From Planctomycetota bacterium (GTDB lineage Bacteria > Planctomycetota > Planctomycetia > Pirellulales > Pirellulaceae), in assembly GCA_014584305.1 (NCBI GenBank), contig JACTND010000063.1, positions 1 to 49,438 on the forward strand: a DNA stretch of 49,438 bases, written 5' to 3'. A program made the position numbers and the translations under genes. Numbering within the stretch: position 1 is the first letter of the stretch; every line of letters begins with the position of its first letter. Below the pieces are notes generated by a model. That model was not told the origin of the DNA and did no database searches. It worked only from the letters and a program-made list of their open reading frames with translations. Below, one piece after another: positions 25,370 to 33,006 of the stretch.

Positions 25370-25910
25370 ATCTACGATGGTGGCTCCTGATCTGCCCGGA
25401 TGGAAGGCTGACGCTGCAGGTTCAAGCACCTGGCCCCCGCATGCGGAATTCTACGAGCCTATCCCGAGACTCTTACTCTTTTCTCCCTCGTGAACGCGTT
25501 TAGCGTAGGGCGATTGTATGGTGTCTCTTGTGGAAAATCATACGCTCAACCGGGATAAACTCGGTTGGGGTGGAAGAACCGCTCCCCGTCGAGCTTGCTT
25601 GGCGGAAGCGATGATTGACCATTACGATCCAATTAGTATTGGCTCGGCGGCGGAAAGTTTTTACACGAGGGTCCTACGAAACGAGACCAGATTTACAAGG
25701 TCCCCGGTGTCACGAATCGTACATTCGGTTATTGGTACGTTGGATCACCTCGGAACCTCAAGGCGCCTCGTGGGCGGGCCCGAGGCAATCCATGAGCTGC
25801 GGGCCGTTTCGGATCGTCTGGTATGTGCATCCGGATTTTCAATTCGCGACACTTGCAAGTAGTGCATTTGTTTGCGCTTCGTGCAAGTATCGTAGGTAAC
25901 GGGATACGCA
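25370..25910. other. 541-bp intergenic region, no supported gene
   Basis: The region separates the isocitrate dehydrogenase gene from the convergent prenyltransferase-repeat gene. A 114-codon open frame at 25518-25862 has no recognisable domain and unconvincing codon use, so it is not called. No terminator with a T-run or RNA gene is recognised. Confidence 0.4.
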
Positions 25911-26990
25911 CTAGGGCGAAAACACCGGGACCAAGTTCAACGGCATCTGCAAGATGATGCCGCCCATTGCCGCCCCGAATTCCGGACCCGCTTCACTGTT
26001 CGTCCAACTTCCGTCGGACGATTGCGAGTTGATCAACTCATCGCGAATCATTGGGTACCATTCGTTCCAATAATCGCCCCCGGCATGCCACATGGCCTGC
26101 ACGGCGTAGTAGTGAGAATAAAAATAGTGATGCGATGCGCTGCGGCGATTCCCTTTAAGGTACGCCAATCCTCTTTCAATTTGCGGGCCCTCGTAGATCC
26201 CGGCACTGTACAGCGACGTGATGCCGGCCGCCGTCATGGCAAACGACGAACCGCCGCCTTGCATCGTGTAACGAAAACTGCCGTCGCTGTTCTGACTTTT
26301 CTTGACGTACTCGATGCACTTTTCGCGAACCTTGTCAGGGACGTCGATTCCCGCATCGCGCGCTCCTCTCAGCGCCATGATCTGACAAACCGTAACCGAC
26401 AGATCCGCGTCGATAGGTTCCGGCTGATACCGCCAACCACCTTGCGCGTTCTGGCATTTGCTGATCAGCTGCACGGCAAGTCGCAGCTTATCGCCAATTT
26501 CCGGCTTCTGCGTCATGCCGTAGGCTTGCGATAAAAACAGCGTCGCAAATCCATGGCCGTACATGTTCTCATAGACAGACTGGTCTTGTCGGGTGATGTA
26601 GCCTTTGGAACTGACGCAATTGAGAATCAATTCGACGCACATATCGATTTGCCGCGCGTAACGGCCTTGGCCTGGTGCACTCCCGCTGCACATCATGGCC
26701 AGCCCACCCAGTCCGCATGTGGCGACGCCGGAGGCATACCCGCTGGTCCCAAACGCACCCCGATTTCGACCGGATTTCACTTGTCGGTTAGACAGAAACT
26801 CCAACGCCCGATCGATGGCCCGCCGCGCTTCCGGAGTGATCAACTCGGCAGGCGACTTTTCATTGGGGGAGGATTTGCGATCATCTTGCCACATGCCGCC
26901 CCAAGCAATTCCGGGCAAAGCAAGTGCGGCACCGCTGCCAGCGGCCAACGCCAAGACGTGGAATCGCCGCCGCGAAATGGTTTTTGGCAT
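25911..26990 (-). CDS. Tat-exported prenyltransferase/squalene-cyclase-repeat protein
   Basis: A 359-residue protein starting at ATG 26990 with a twin-arginine signal (TISRRRFHVLALAAGSGAAL). The mature part holds alpha/alpha-barrel repeats of the terpene cyclase/prenyltransferase type: AIDRALEFLSNRQVKSG, GGLAMMCSG, AVQLISKCQNAQGGWRYQP, CIEYVKKSQNSDGSFRYTM, ELINSQSSDGSWTNSEAGP. The repeats carry the QxxxGxW/F pattern, but the catalytic DxDD or zinc motifs of true cyclases and prenyltransferases are not visible. It is more likely a binding or structural repeat protein of the cell envelope than an enzyme. Confidence 0.82.
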   Translation of the reverse strand: MPKTISRRRFHVLALAAGSGAALALPGIAWGGMWQDDRKSSPNEKSPAELITPEARRAIDRALEFLSNRQVKSGRNRGAFGTSGYASGVATCGLGGLAMMCSGSAPGQGRYARQIDMCVELILNCVSSKGYITRQDQSVYENMYGHGFATLFLSQAYGMTQKPEIGDKLRLAVQLISKCQNAQGGWRYQPEPIDADLSVTVCQIMALRGARDAGIDVPDKVREKCIEYVKKSQNSDGSFRYTMQGGGSSFAMTAAGITSLYSAGIYEGPQIERGLAYLKGNRRSASHHYFYSHYYAVQAMWHAGGDYWNEWYPMIRDELINSQSSDGSWTNSEAGPEFGAAMGGIILQMPLNLVPVFSP

Positions 26991-27136
26991 CGATTGTTGT
27001 CTCCCGACAGTCGCACAGTTCGATTGATTTCCCGCCCCGATAGAATGGGCGAACCAATCATACCCGGAGTTCAAATCTCAGTCAAAAAAGGTCGGTTCGT
27101 ATCGATTTTCTGGGGAATGACCGTTGTGACGTCTGG

Positions 27137-27185
27137 AAAAACGGTCCGATTTGACCCGATTTCAACGGGATTAGACCGTTTTTGA
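27137..27185. promoter_or_regulatory. Palindrome AAAAACGGTC ... GACCGTTTTT
   Basis: Perfect 10-bp inverted arms (27137-27146 and 27176-27185) enclose a 29-nt middle that itself contains CCCGATTTCAACGGG. It lies between the divergent prenyltransferase-repeat and pseudopilin genes, upstream of the secretion cluster. It could be an operator, or a two-way terminator because A- and T-runs edge it. Confidence 0.5.
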
Positions 27186-27203
27186 CGGTTCTTTGCGTTT
27201 GGA

Positions 27204-27231
27204 TTGGTACACGGTTCGTGACAACTATACC
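27204..27231 (+). promoter_or_regulatory. Possible promoter of the secretion/pilus cluster
   Basis: TTGGTA (27204-27209) and TATACC (27226-27231), spaced 16 nt apart, resemble -35 and -10 boxes. They lie 19 nt after the palindrome and about 35 nt before the first pseudopilin ATG. Confidence 0.35.
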
Positions 27232-27266
27232 GAATTTTGGATAATGGAGGATTGGGTTATCCCAAA

Positions 27267-28061
27267 ATGATGTACGCAACCAGGTATCAGAATCGATCCA
27301 ACGCCCGCCCGCCATGCGGGATGTCGCTATTGGAGCTTTTGGTGGTTTTGACGATCTTGATCGCCATCAGCGGGATCGTCGTAGCGACTCTGCCGGGGGT
27401 CTGGAAACAGGCCCAAACGGCTACAACCGCCTTTAATTTGCAGCAAATTGAGTCGGGAATACGCCGCTTCGTAGTCCTCAACCGCGGGGTATTGGGGAAT
27501 CGTTTTGATTCCCTGATTGTCGGGAATGGGAACTTAGGAGGGGCCGTCGCGGATTATCTTGCCAATCGGGAACTGTTTGAAGCCGTGACTCTGACCGAGC
27601 AGGATCTTGAGGCATTAGCCGAATTGGGCCTGGTAGAGGTCATTCCGGCGGAGCGAGCGCCGCAAAATGCCACGTTTTCCTCACATACCCAACCGCCGGT
27701 TAAGTTGAAAGGCCAAGCGCGGGTGGTGGCATTGACCGGGACAGCGGCAGAAACAGCCTGCCGGGAATTGTGGAATATGGAACCGGATCGCAACACATAC
27801 TATTTGGCCTTCGGATTGGGCTCGCAATGTACGCTAGTCGGTTCCGGGAGCAAAACGGCGTTTGCGGAAGCGCCGATCTACTACCCAGAGGATCGTAACC
27901 AAGACGTCGTCAAACAATATTCCAGGTTCCTGATTGTGGTTGAATTGCGCCGGGGGGGAGACCGGTCGGCGGCACGTTATGTCGGCGCTGTGACGGTTTC
28001 GCCGTCTGGCGTCAAAGGAATCGCAAACCAAGTTAGGCAGTACCAAGCGGGAAGTCCCTAG
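27267..28061 (+). CDS. Type II secretion/type IV pilus-like pseudopilin 1
   Basis: A prepilin-like protein, first gene of the cluster. The processing site is plain: a positively charged leader ending PPCG, then MSLLELLVVLTILIAISGIV with Glu at position 5, so a prepilin peptidase would cut after Gly. ATG 27267 gives an 18-residue leader; an upstream in-frame ATG at 27237 would give 28. The mature domain of about 245 residues is longer than a typical major pseudopilin and lacks an obvious calcium-site motif. Its place at the head of the cluster suggests a pseudopilus tip or core subunit; the class (GspG, H, I, J or K) cannot be assigned. Confidence 0.82.
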   Translation: MMYATRYQNRSNARPPCGMSLLELLVVLTILIAISGIVVATLPGVWKQAQTATTAFNLQQIESGIRRFVVLNRGVLGNRFDSLIVGNGNLGGAVADYLANRELFEAVTLTEQDLEALAELGLVEVIPAERAPQNATFSSHTQPPVKLKGQARVVALTGTAAETACRELWNMEPDRNTYYLAFGLGSQCTLVGSGSKTAFAEAPIYYPEDRNQDVVKQYSRFLIVVELRRGGDRSAARYVGAVTVSPSGVKGIANQVRQYQAGSP

Positions 28062-28228
28062 TTAAGAAACCTGTTCCTTGCTCGAGGATGAATGGCTACC
28101 CCGTCGCGTTCACCTAAATTGGAGCGACGGTTACTTGCGCAAGCGTGGACATAATGACGAATCTAACCAATTTCACTGTAGTCGATTGCACGTTTTTAGG
28201 CTCTCGTTCGAACAGGCGCCAGTCGGCG

Positions 28229-28852
28229 ATGATGCGGCCTGCGCAGCGGGGCGCGACGTTGTTGGAGCTGTTGATCGTCTTGCTGATCGTGGCGTCCGTG
28301 GCCGTTATGTTATTGCCGACATTGACCGTCCATGTACCTGTGGGTACCTCAACCAAGAGTTCCCAAGAAGTAGCCACGTTAGCGACGCTGCGCGCCGTTC
28401 GCGAAGCGATAGCCGGTGAACATGGATTGTTAGAGAATCTCGGTCACCAACCGAATGCGTTGGCGATCACCGCATCCGACCTGGTCCGCGAGGAGCCGCC
28501 AATGGTGTTGCATCAGACCGCACCGGAGCTTGTCGAATATCAACCAGCGTTGGGAATCGGCTGGCAAGGTCCTTACCTATTGCCCAGCGGCGTCAATCAA
28601 CAGGGCCAGCCGACGGTCGTGGATGGCTGGGGCAATGAAATCGAGATTCAATTAGAGGTCCGCCCGCATCGCACCTCGGGTCGCCCCATTGTCACCGGGT
28701 TACGAATCATCTCGCGAGGTCCCGATGGATTACTGCAAACAACATCTGGAAAAGTCGCGCAGGCTGGGAGCAAGGCACAATGGTCACTGGAAAACGAGAT
28801 GACCAACGACGACGTCGTAGTGTCGGTTCCTTTATCGAGTCAACAACCATGA
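28229..28852 (+). CDS. Pseudopilin 2
   Basis: The second prepilin-like protein. ATG 28229 gives a short canonical leader MMRPAQRG followed by ATLLELLIVLLIVASVAVML with Glu at +5. Upstream in-frame starts (28154 ATG, 28145 GTG) would make the leader 33-36 residues and are less likely. The mature body contains GWQGPYLLPSGV and VDGWGNEIEIQLE, patterns common in GspG/H-like pseudopilins where the Gly-Pro-Tyr and Asp-x-Trp-Gly-Asn segments lie in the C-terminal sheet. It overlaps the next gene by ATGA, which implies coupled translation. Confidence 0.82.
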   Translation: MMRPAQRGATLLELLIVLLIVASVAVMLLPTLTVHVPVGTSTKSSQEVATLATLRAVREAIAGEHGLLENLGHQPNALAITASDLVREEPPMVLHQTAPELVEYQPALGIGWQGPYLLPSGVNQQGQPTVVDGWGNEIEIQLEVRPHRTSGRPIVTGLRIISRGPDGLLQTTSGKVAQAGSKAQWSLENEMTNDDVVVSVPLSSQQP

Positions 28853-29817
28853 CAGGCCGGTGTCGTTTGTTGCAGCGCGCGGGTGTCAGGCGCGCGGACG
28901 GTTCATTCCCTAGTCCTTGGACGCTACGGACTACCGAATGCGGTCAACGGACCAGCGGTGTGCGAGACCTTCGTATCTGGACGGATATCCCGAGGGGATT
29001 GACGCTGCTGGAACTCGTTGCGGTGCTAGTGATCCTGGCGATAGTGGCCACGGTTGCGGTGAATTCCCTGCAACCGCGCGTCGAACAGATTCGTTGGGAA
29101 CAAGCCCAGCAACTATTGGAAGAAGTTCGGCAATCAAGCCTCGGGACACCCCGCGCCAAGCATGACGACGGATCGCCGCTCGTAACCGGCTTTGTCGCAG
29201 ACATCGGACGTTTGCCGATGCCGGCGATCGTGCAGGATCCCGAGCTGAGCAAACCGATAACTTTGCGCGAGTTGTGGGACGCAACCAGTCCTTTGGCCAT
29301 TGACTTCCCGTTTCGATTTCGCGCAGGTCCCAAAGAGCCGATCGATTTCTCCAGTGTCCGCTTGCCGTGCGGTTGGCGCGGCCCATACTTGACTTTGGGG
29401 GTCGGTCAAAAGACCCTACTCGATCCCTGGGCGCGGCCGTTAAGCGTGCACATGGACGCTAGCGGTGTCATTACCAACGTCGGTTTGCAATCACTCCCCG
29501 GGTCCCTTGACGACGAACCGCCGTCCGTCGAAATGACCACTGGTCTCGTTACCGTCTCGGGAGTGATTTCGTGGCGCGATCAAGCTTCGCCTACGGACGT
29601 GACGGTCGCCCTGTTAGCGCCCGATCCGCAACAGTCGTTGGAGTTGTTAGCAGTTCATACGGATGAAGACTCCGATCCGGGTGCCTTTTTATTTTCGCGG
29701 GTTCCCATCGGATTGCGCGCGCTGTGCGTGAAAACCGCCGACCGTTTGATCGTGCGCTACGTGACTGTACCGTCCGGCGGGCTTTCCGTGAACGTGGCCA
29801 TTGGTGGGGCGGAGTAA
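28849..29817 (+). CDS. Pseudopilin 3 with extra C-terminal beta-sandwich
   Basis: A 322-residue prepilin-like protein starting at 28849 in an ATGA overlap with the previous stop. The N-terminal leader is unusually long (about 50 residues, ending DIPRG) before LTLLELVAVLVILAIVATVA; an internal GTG at 28960 would shorten it to 13. The middle part repeats the GspG-like pattern (CGWRGPYLTLGVG, LDPWARPLSVHMD). The last 95 residues or so (TTGLVTVSGVISWRDQ..., FLFSRVPIGLRALCVKTADR) look like a carboxypeptidase-regulatory or Cna-B type beta-sandwich, an uncommon fusion for a pseudopilin. Confidence 0.8.
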   Translation: MTGRCRLLQRAGVRRADGSFPSPWTLRTTECGQRTSGVRDLRIWTDIPRGLTLLELVAVLVILAIVATVAVNSLQPRVEQIRWEQAQQLLEEVRQSSLGTPRAKHDDGSPLVTGFVADIGRLPMPAIVQDPELSKPITLRELWDATSPLAIDFPFRFRAGPKEPIDFSSVRLPCGWRGPYLTLGVGQKTLLDPWARPLSVHMDASGVITNVGLQSLPGSLDDEPPSVEMTTGLVTVSGVISWRDQASPTDVTVALLAPDPQQSLELLAVHTDEDSDPGAFLFSRVPIGLRALCVKTADRLIVRYVTVPSGGLSVNVAIGGAE

Positions 29818-31238
29818 TGGCACGGCGCCCGTCGGTTACGGTGATTCTGTGCAGCGGTCGAACCGCATGCCGCGCGGATTTCGCGGGGGGCGATGCGGCC
29901 TTGGTCTCGCCCGTGGTGAAGATCGACATTCAGCCCGGCAGCGAATTGCCGAGTGTGGTCAGCGCGTTGGCACATCGAGGTGAAAAGATCGGCACGCGGG
30001 TCCTCGTCCTAACCGCGGAAGCGTGGACGCACATGGTACGCTTCCCTGCGGCAGGACTCAGAGCATTGCCAGACGACGAGCTGACGCAAGCGCTGAAATA
30101 CGAAGTCGAGTCGTTGACTGGACTGGGTGATGAGGCAATGGCGTTGGCCCACCGTCGCTTGGCGGATGTTGGCAATGACGCTCAGTTTTGGATCTCTGTC
30201 TGGTCCGAAGCGCAATGCCGCGAAGTGTTTGAAGCACTAGCACAACAGGGCGCACGGAGCGTTGCTTTCGCCCACCCAGCCGGAACGGCCAATTCCCAGA
30301 CCATTTCTGACGGCGTCATTGGTCAGGTGCATGCCGAGTATTGGCCGAACCTTGTGGCTGAATTTGGCGGCGCGGACCATCAATTGACGGCCATCACGCA
30401 GGGTCCTTCAGCGCTGCAAAAATGGCGCGAAAACCTCGCCTCCGGCAGTTTTTTCACTGGCGGTGCAACACTGGTTCGGGGATTCGGCACGGAAGCTCTG
30501 CCCAGCGAAGTGGAGATCTGCGTGCAGAACTTGAGCCAGGATGATGCGTTGGAGAACTGGCTGCGCAATGTCGCCAGACAGAATTTGGACAATTGCCCCC
30601 GTTTGGTCTTATCCCCCCATCGTCCTGCGCAATTCAGCCGGTTGTTAGTGGCGGGCCTGGCGCTCATAGTCGCATTGACGGCCACCGTTTGGCACGGGCG
30701 ATGGCTGCGGCAACGGGGCGAACGGATCGAAAACGAAATCGCCACCGTGCAACAGCTGATTACCCGTCAAGAAAACGACGATGCGGAATTGTTGCGATTG
30801 GCTGGCGAAACCGAACAGTTGAGCGGCCAATTGGAAAGTACCGGTCAGCAATTGGTGTTATTGCAGTTCTTTTTGGACCAGCAAGTCGGCCGGTTGGGTA
30901 AATTGTTGGTCTGGTTGCTGGAATTGCGCACCGAAGACGTGTTGATTCGGGAGTTGAAACCCCACGAGCGCGGCATGTCGATCGTTGGCTTGTCACTGAA
31001 TAGCGAGTCGGCGCCTCAATTGGCAAATCAACTGCGCGACGCGGCGCAACCCTTCGGTTGGCGTGTCTCATTGGGCGCGCAAATTGGCGCGAAGACGTTG
31101 GTCAGCGGCGGCCCTTGGGAGTTTGAAATCATTCTGGAAGACGTGGGTCACAAAAGCACGGCGGGTGTAATTTCGGAGGCCAATCGACCAGAGGGGCGAC
31201 TGACTCGCGACAACGGAGGTGCGACACATGCCAGGTAA
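29817..31238 (+). CDS. GspL/PilM-PilN-like assembly protein
   Basis: A 473-residue inner-membrane protein whose start overlaps the previous TAA (TAATG). The cytoplasmic half has a partial PilM/GspL-like fold (VLVLTAEAWTHMVRFPAAGL, ALKYEVESLTGLGDEAM). It is followed by one membrane helix (about 274-292, LLVAGLALIVALTATVW), a coiled coil (about 297-345) and a periplasmic PilN/GspL-like ferredoxin-type end (LLVWLLELRTEDVLIRELKP, MSIVGLSLNSESAPQLANQL). In T2SS/T4P machines this protein couples the ATPase to the periplasmic parts. The PilM part looks shorter than a full actin-like domain, so it may be a fused, reduced form. Confidence 0.8.
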   Translation: MARRPSVTVILCSGRTACRADFAGGDAALVSPVVKIDIQPGSELPSVVSALAHRGEKIGTRVLVLTAEAWTHMVRFPAAGLRALPDDELTQALKYEVESLTGLGDEAMALAHRRLADVGNDAQFWISVWSEAQCREVFEALAQQGARSVAFAHPAGTANSQTISDGVIGQVHAEYWPNLVAEFGGADHQLTAITQGPSALQKWRENLASGSFFTGGATLVRGFGTEALPSEVEICVQNLSQDDALENWLRNVARQNLDNCPRLVLSPHRPAQFSRLLVAGLALIVALTATVWHGRWLRQRGERIENEIATVQQLITRQENDDAELLRLAGETEQLSGQLESTGQQLVLLQFFLDQQVGRLGKLLVWLLELRTEDVLIRELKPHERGMSIVGLSLNSESAPQLANQLRDAAQPFGWRVSLGAQIGAKTLVSGGPWEFEIILEDVGHKSTAGVISEANRPEGRLTRDNGGATHAR

Positions 31239-31836
31239 GCCAGAATCCAAATCGCGCGAACAGCCATTGTTGTGGCTTTTTCCCGCTGCACTGGTTTTGG
31301 CGGTCTATGCGTTCGGGATTGCCCTGCCCACACAGCGCCTGCAAAGTCGCCGCGCTGCCCATTTGGAAACCTTGCGGGCGCGAGGCATTGACCAAGAGCT
31401 CACCGAGATGACGCAATCGGGATTGGAATTGGCGCGGCGCGAGGTCGGCATTTTGAAAACGCGACTCGTCAGCCAACAGGAGCGCCTCCGTTCGTTGAGT
31501 CTCGGATGGCGCAGCCAAGAGTCGCGGCTGGAAACCGTGCATCAGATCACGAAACTTGCCAAGGAACACAACCTGTCGGTGTTGACTCAGCAGTTTGAAA
31601 CCAAACAACAGTTGTCGGAACATCTCCAGCGCGTCGTCCAGTTGATGGAACAGCAGACGCCGCAAGCGCCGCTGGAGTATTGGCAGGTACAATTGGGTGG
31701 ACGGTATCGAGACATGTCGCAATTCTTGTCGGCCCTCGATACGTCGCGCGTCAAGATGATCCCCGTACTGGTCACTATGAAAGCTTCGGCGGCAAACGAT
31801 GGCAATCATTTGTGGACAGTTGTTTTTATTGTCTAA
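31228..31836 (+). CDS. GspM/PilO-like assembly protein
   Basis: A 202-residue bitopic protein. The start at ATG 31228 has GGAGG (31215-31219) 8 nt upstream and overlaps the previous gene by 11 nt. It has a short cytoplasmic end, one membrane helix (about 14-32, LLWLFPAALVLAVYAFGI), a coiled coil (about 60-105) and a small periplasmic alpha/beta domain (YWQVQLGGRYRDMSQFLSAL...). Topology and order fit PilO/GspM, which dimerises with the PilN/GspL partner and links to the secretin side. Confidence 0.8.
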   Translation: MPGKPESKSREQPLLWLFPAALVLAVYAFGIALPTQRLQSRRAAHLETLRARGIDQELTEMTQSGLELARREVGILKTRLVSQQERLRSLSLGWRSQESRLETVHQITKLAKEHNLSVLTQQFETKQQLSEHLQRVVQLMEQQTPQAPLEYWQVQLGGRYRDMSQFLSALDTSRVKMIPVLVTMKASAANDGNHLWTVVFIV

Positions 31837-31853
31837 ACCCGAACGGACCGCCT

Positions 31854-33002
31854 GTGACGCTGCAACCATCGACCATCCAGAATGATCTGCAGGAATGGCT
31901 CCTGAGCGCCGCCAAACTTGGCGCGAGCGACGTGCATTGGGCGCCGGGAGGACTCATATTGTGCCGAGTGGGCGGGGAGTTGACGCCGCTGGAGGGCGTT
32001 TCATCGCTCGACGTTGTCACGGGCCGCAAGGCGTTGCTCTCCTTTTTAAACGACACGCAGCGCCAACGATTGGAAACTCAAGGAGCGGTTGACGGGGCGT
32101 TTACCGCGGCCGGGGGAACGCGTTGGCGATTCAACGTCTATCGTCGCCAAGGCGAATTGGCCTGCGCGCTGCGGCGCTTGGAAGATCACATTCGCGACCT
32201 CCCTGCGTTGGGGTTGCCTGCTCGACTGTATAGCGTGTGCGACTATCGCTCTGGTTTGGTACTTGTCGCCGGCCCAACCGGGTCGGGCAAAAGCACGACG
32301 TTGGCGGCATTGATCGATCGCGTTAATCGAACGCGTCGTTGCCACATCCTGACGATTGAAGATCCCGTGGAGTACGTCCATCGATCACATTCGTCCTTGG
32401 TCACGCAACGCCAGATCGGTTGGGACGCACCCGATTTCTATCAAGCCTTGGTCGATGCCCTCCGGCAAGACCCGGACGTTATTTTGGTAGGTGAAATACG
32501 CGAACTGAACACCATTCGCACCGCGATTACGGCCGCGGAAACGGGGCATCTCGTGTTGGCGTCGGTGCACGCAGCGGACTGCGTTGGCGCCGTCGAGCGT
32601 TTGTTGAGTGTTTTTCCCGGTGAAGAACAGTCCGCGATCCAGCATCTGTTGTCCATGACATTGCGAACGGTTGTCGCCCAGCATCTGGTCACTGCGCGAG
32701 AAGCCGCGCGGCTGGAACCGACGCCCGCTTCCCCATCGTCCCGAACGCGCGTGCTGGTTAGCGAGGTTATGCACGTCACGCCGGCCGTCAGCAATTTGAT
32801 CGCGCAGATGAATCTCAAGCAGATTCGTTCCGCAATGGAAACTGGTGCCGCTGCCGCCATGTACACGATGGATCAGTGTTTGGCCGGGTTGCTCCGCCAG
32901 CGCCGTGTGAGCGAAACGACGGCCCGCGGTTTGGCGCGGAATGCGCAACTCGTTGTGGAAATGGCGCAGCGTTCGGATCGGCTCCCGCTGGAGGTTGGAT
33001 AA
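31854..33002 (+). CDS. PilT-like secretion/pilus ATPase
   Basis: A 382-residue hexameric-type ATPase. The GTG start at 31854 is inferred because an ATG frame from 31680 would overlap the previous gene by over 150 nt; the GTG lies 18 nt after the previous stop. Walker A is GPTGSGKST (about 141-149). The Asp box is in TIEDPVEYVH, Walker B in DPDVILVGEIRELNTIRTA, and the His box is SVHAADCVGAVERL. PilT proteins power pilus retraction, but two features differ: canonical GEMRD reads GEIRE, and the AIRNLIRE motif needed for PilT retraction reads AVSNLIAQ. It may drive something other than classic retraction. Confidence 0.88.
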   Translation: MTLQPSTIQNDLQEWLLSAAKLGASDVHWAPGGLILCRVGGELTPLEGVSSLDVVTGRKALLSFLNDTQRQRLETQGAVDGAFTAAGGTRWRFNVYRRQGELACALRRLEDHIRDLPALGLPARLYSVCDYRSGLVLVAGPTGSGKSTTLAALIDRVNRTRRCHILTIEDPVEYVHRSHSSLVTQRQIGWDAPDFYQALVDALRQDPDVILVGEIRELNTIRTAITAAETGHLVLASVHAADCVGAVERLLSVFPGEEQSAIQHLLSMTLRTVVAQHLVTAREAARLEPTPASPSSRTRVLVSEVMHVTPAVSNLIAQMNLKQIRSAMETGAAAAMYTMDQCLAGLLRQRRVSETTARGLARNAQLVVEMAQRSDRLPLEVG

Positions 33003-33006
33003 ACCG

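Noticed and set aside
25410..25440. tRNA T-arm-like hairpin (CAGGT-TCAAGC-ACCTG)
   Set aside because: The loop is too short and no acceptor stem or anticodon arm surrounds it.
25518..25862. 114-codon open frame in the gap after isocitrate dehydrogenase
   Set aside because: No recognisable domain, signal or ribosome binding site; codon use unlike the neighbouring genes.
27062..27085. TTCAAATC motif resembling a tRNA T-loop
   Set aside because: No cloverleaf can be built around it.
31680..31853. Longer ATG start for the PilT-like ATPase
   Set aside because: It would overlap the PilO-like gene by over 150 nt, and the extension shows no family similarity.
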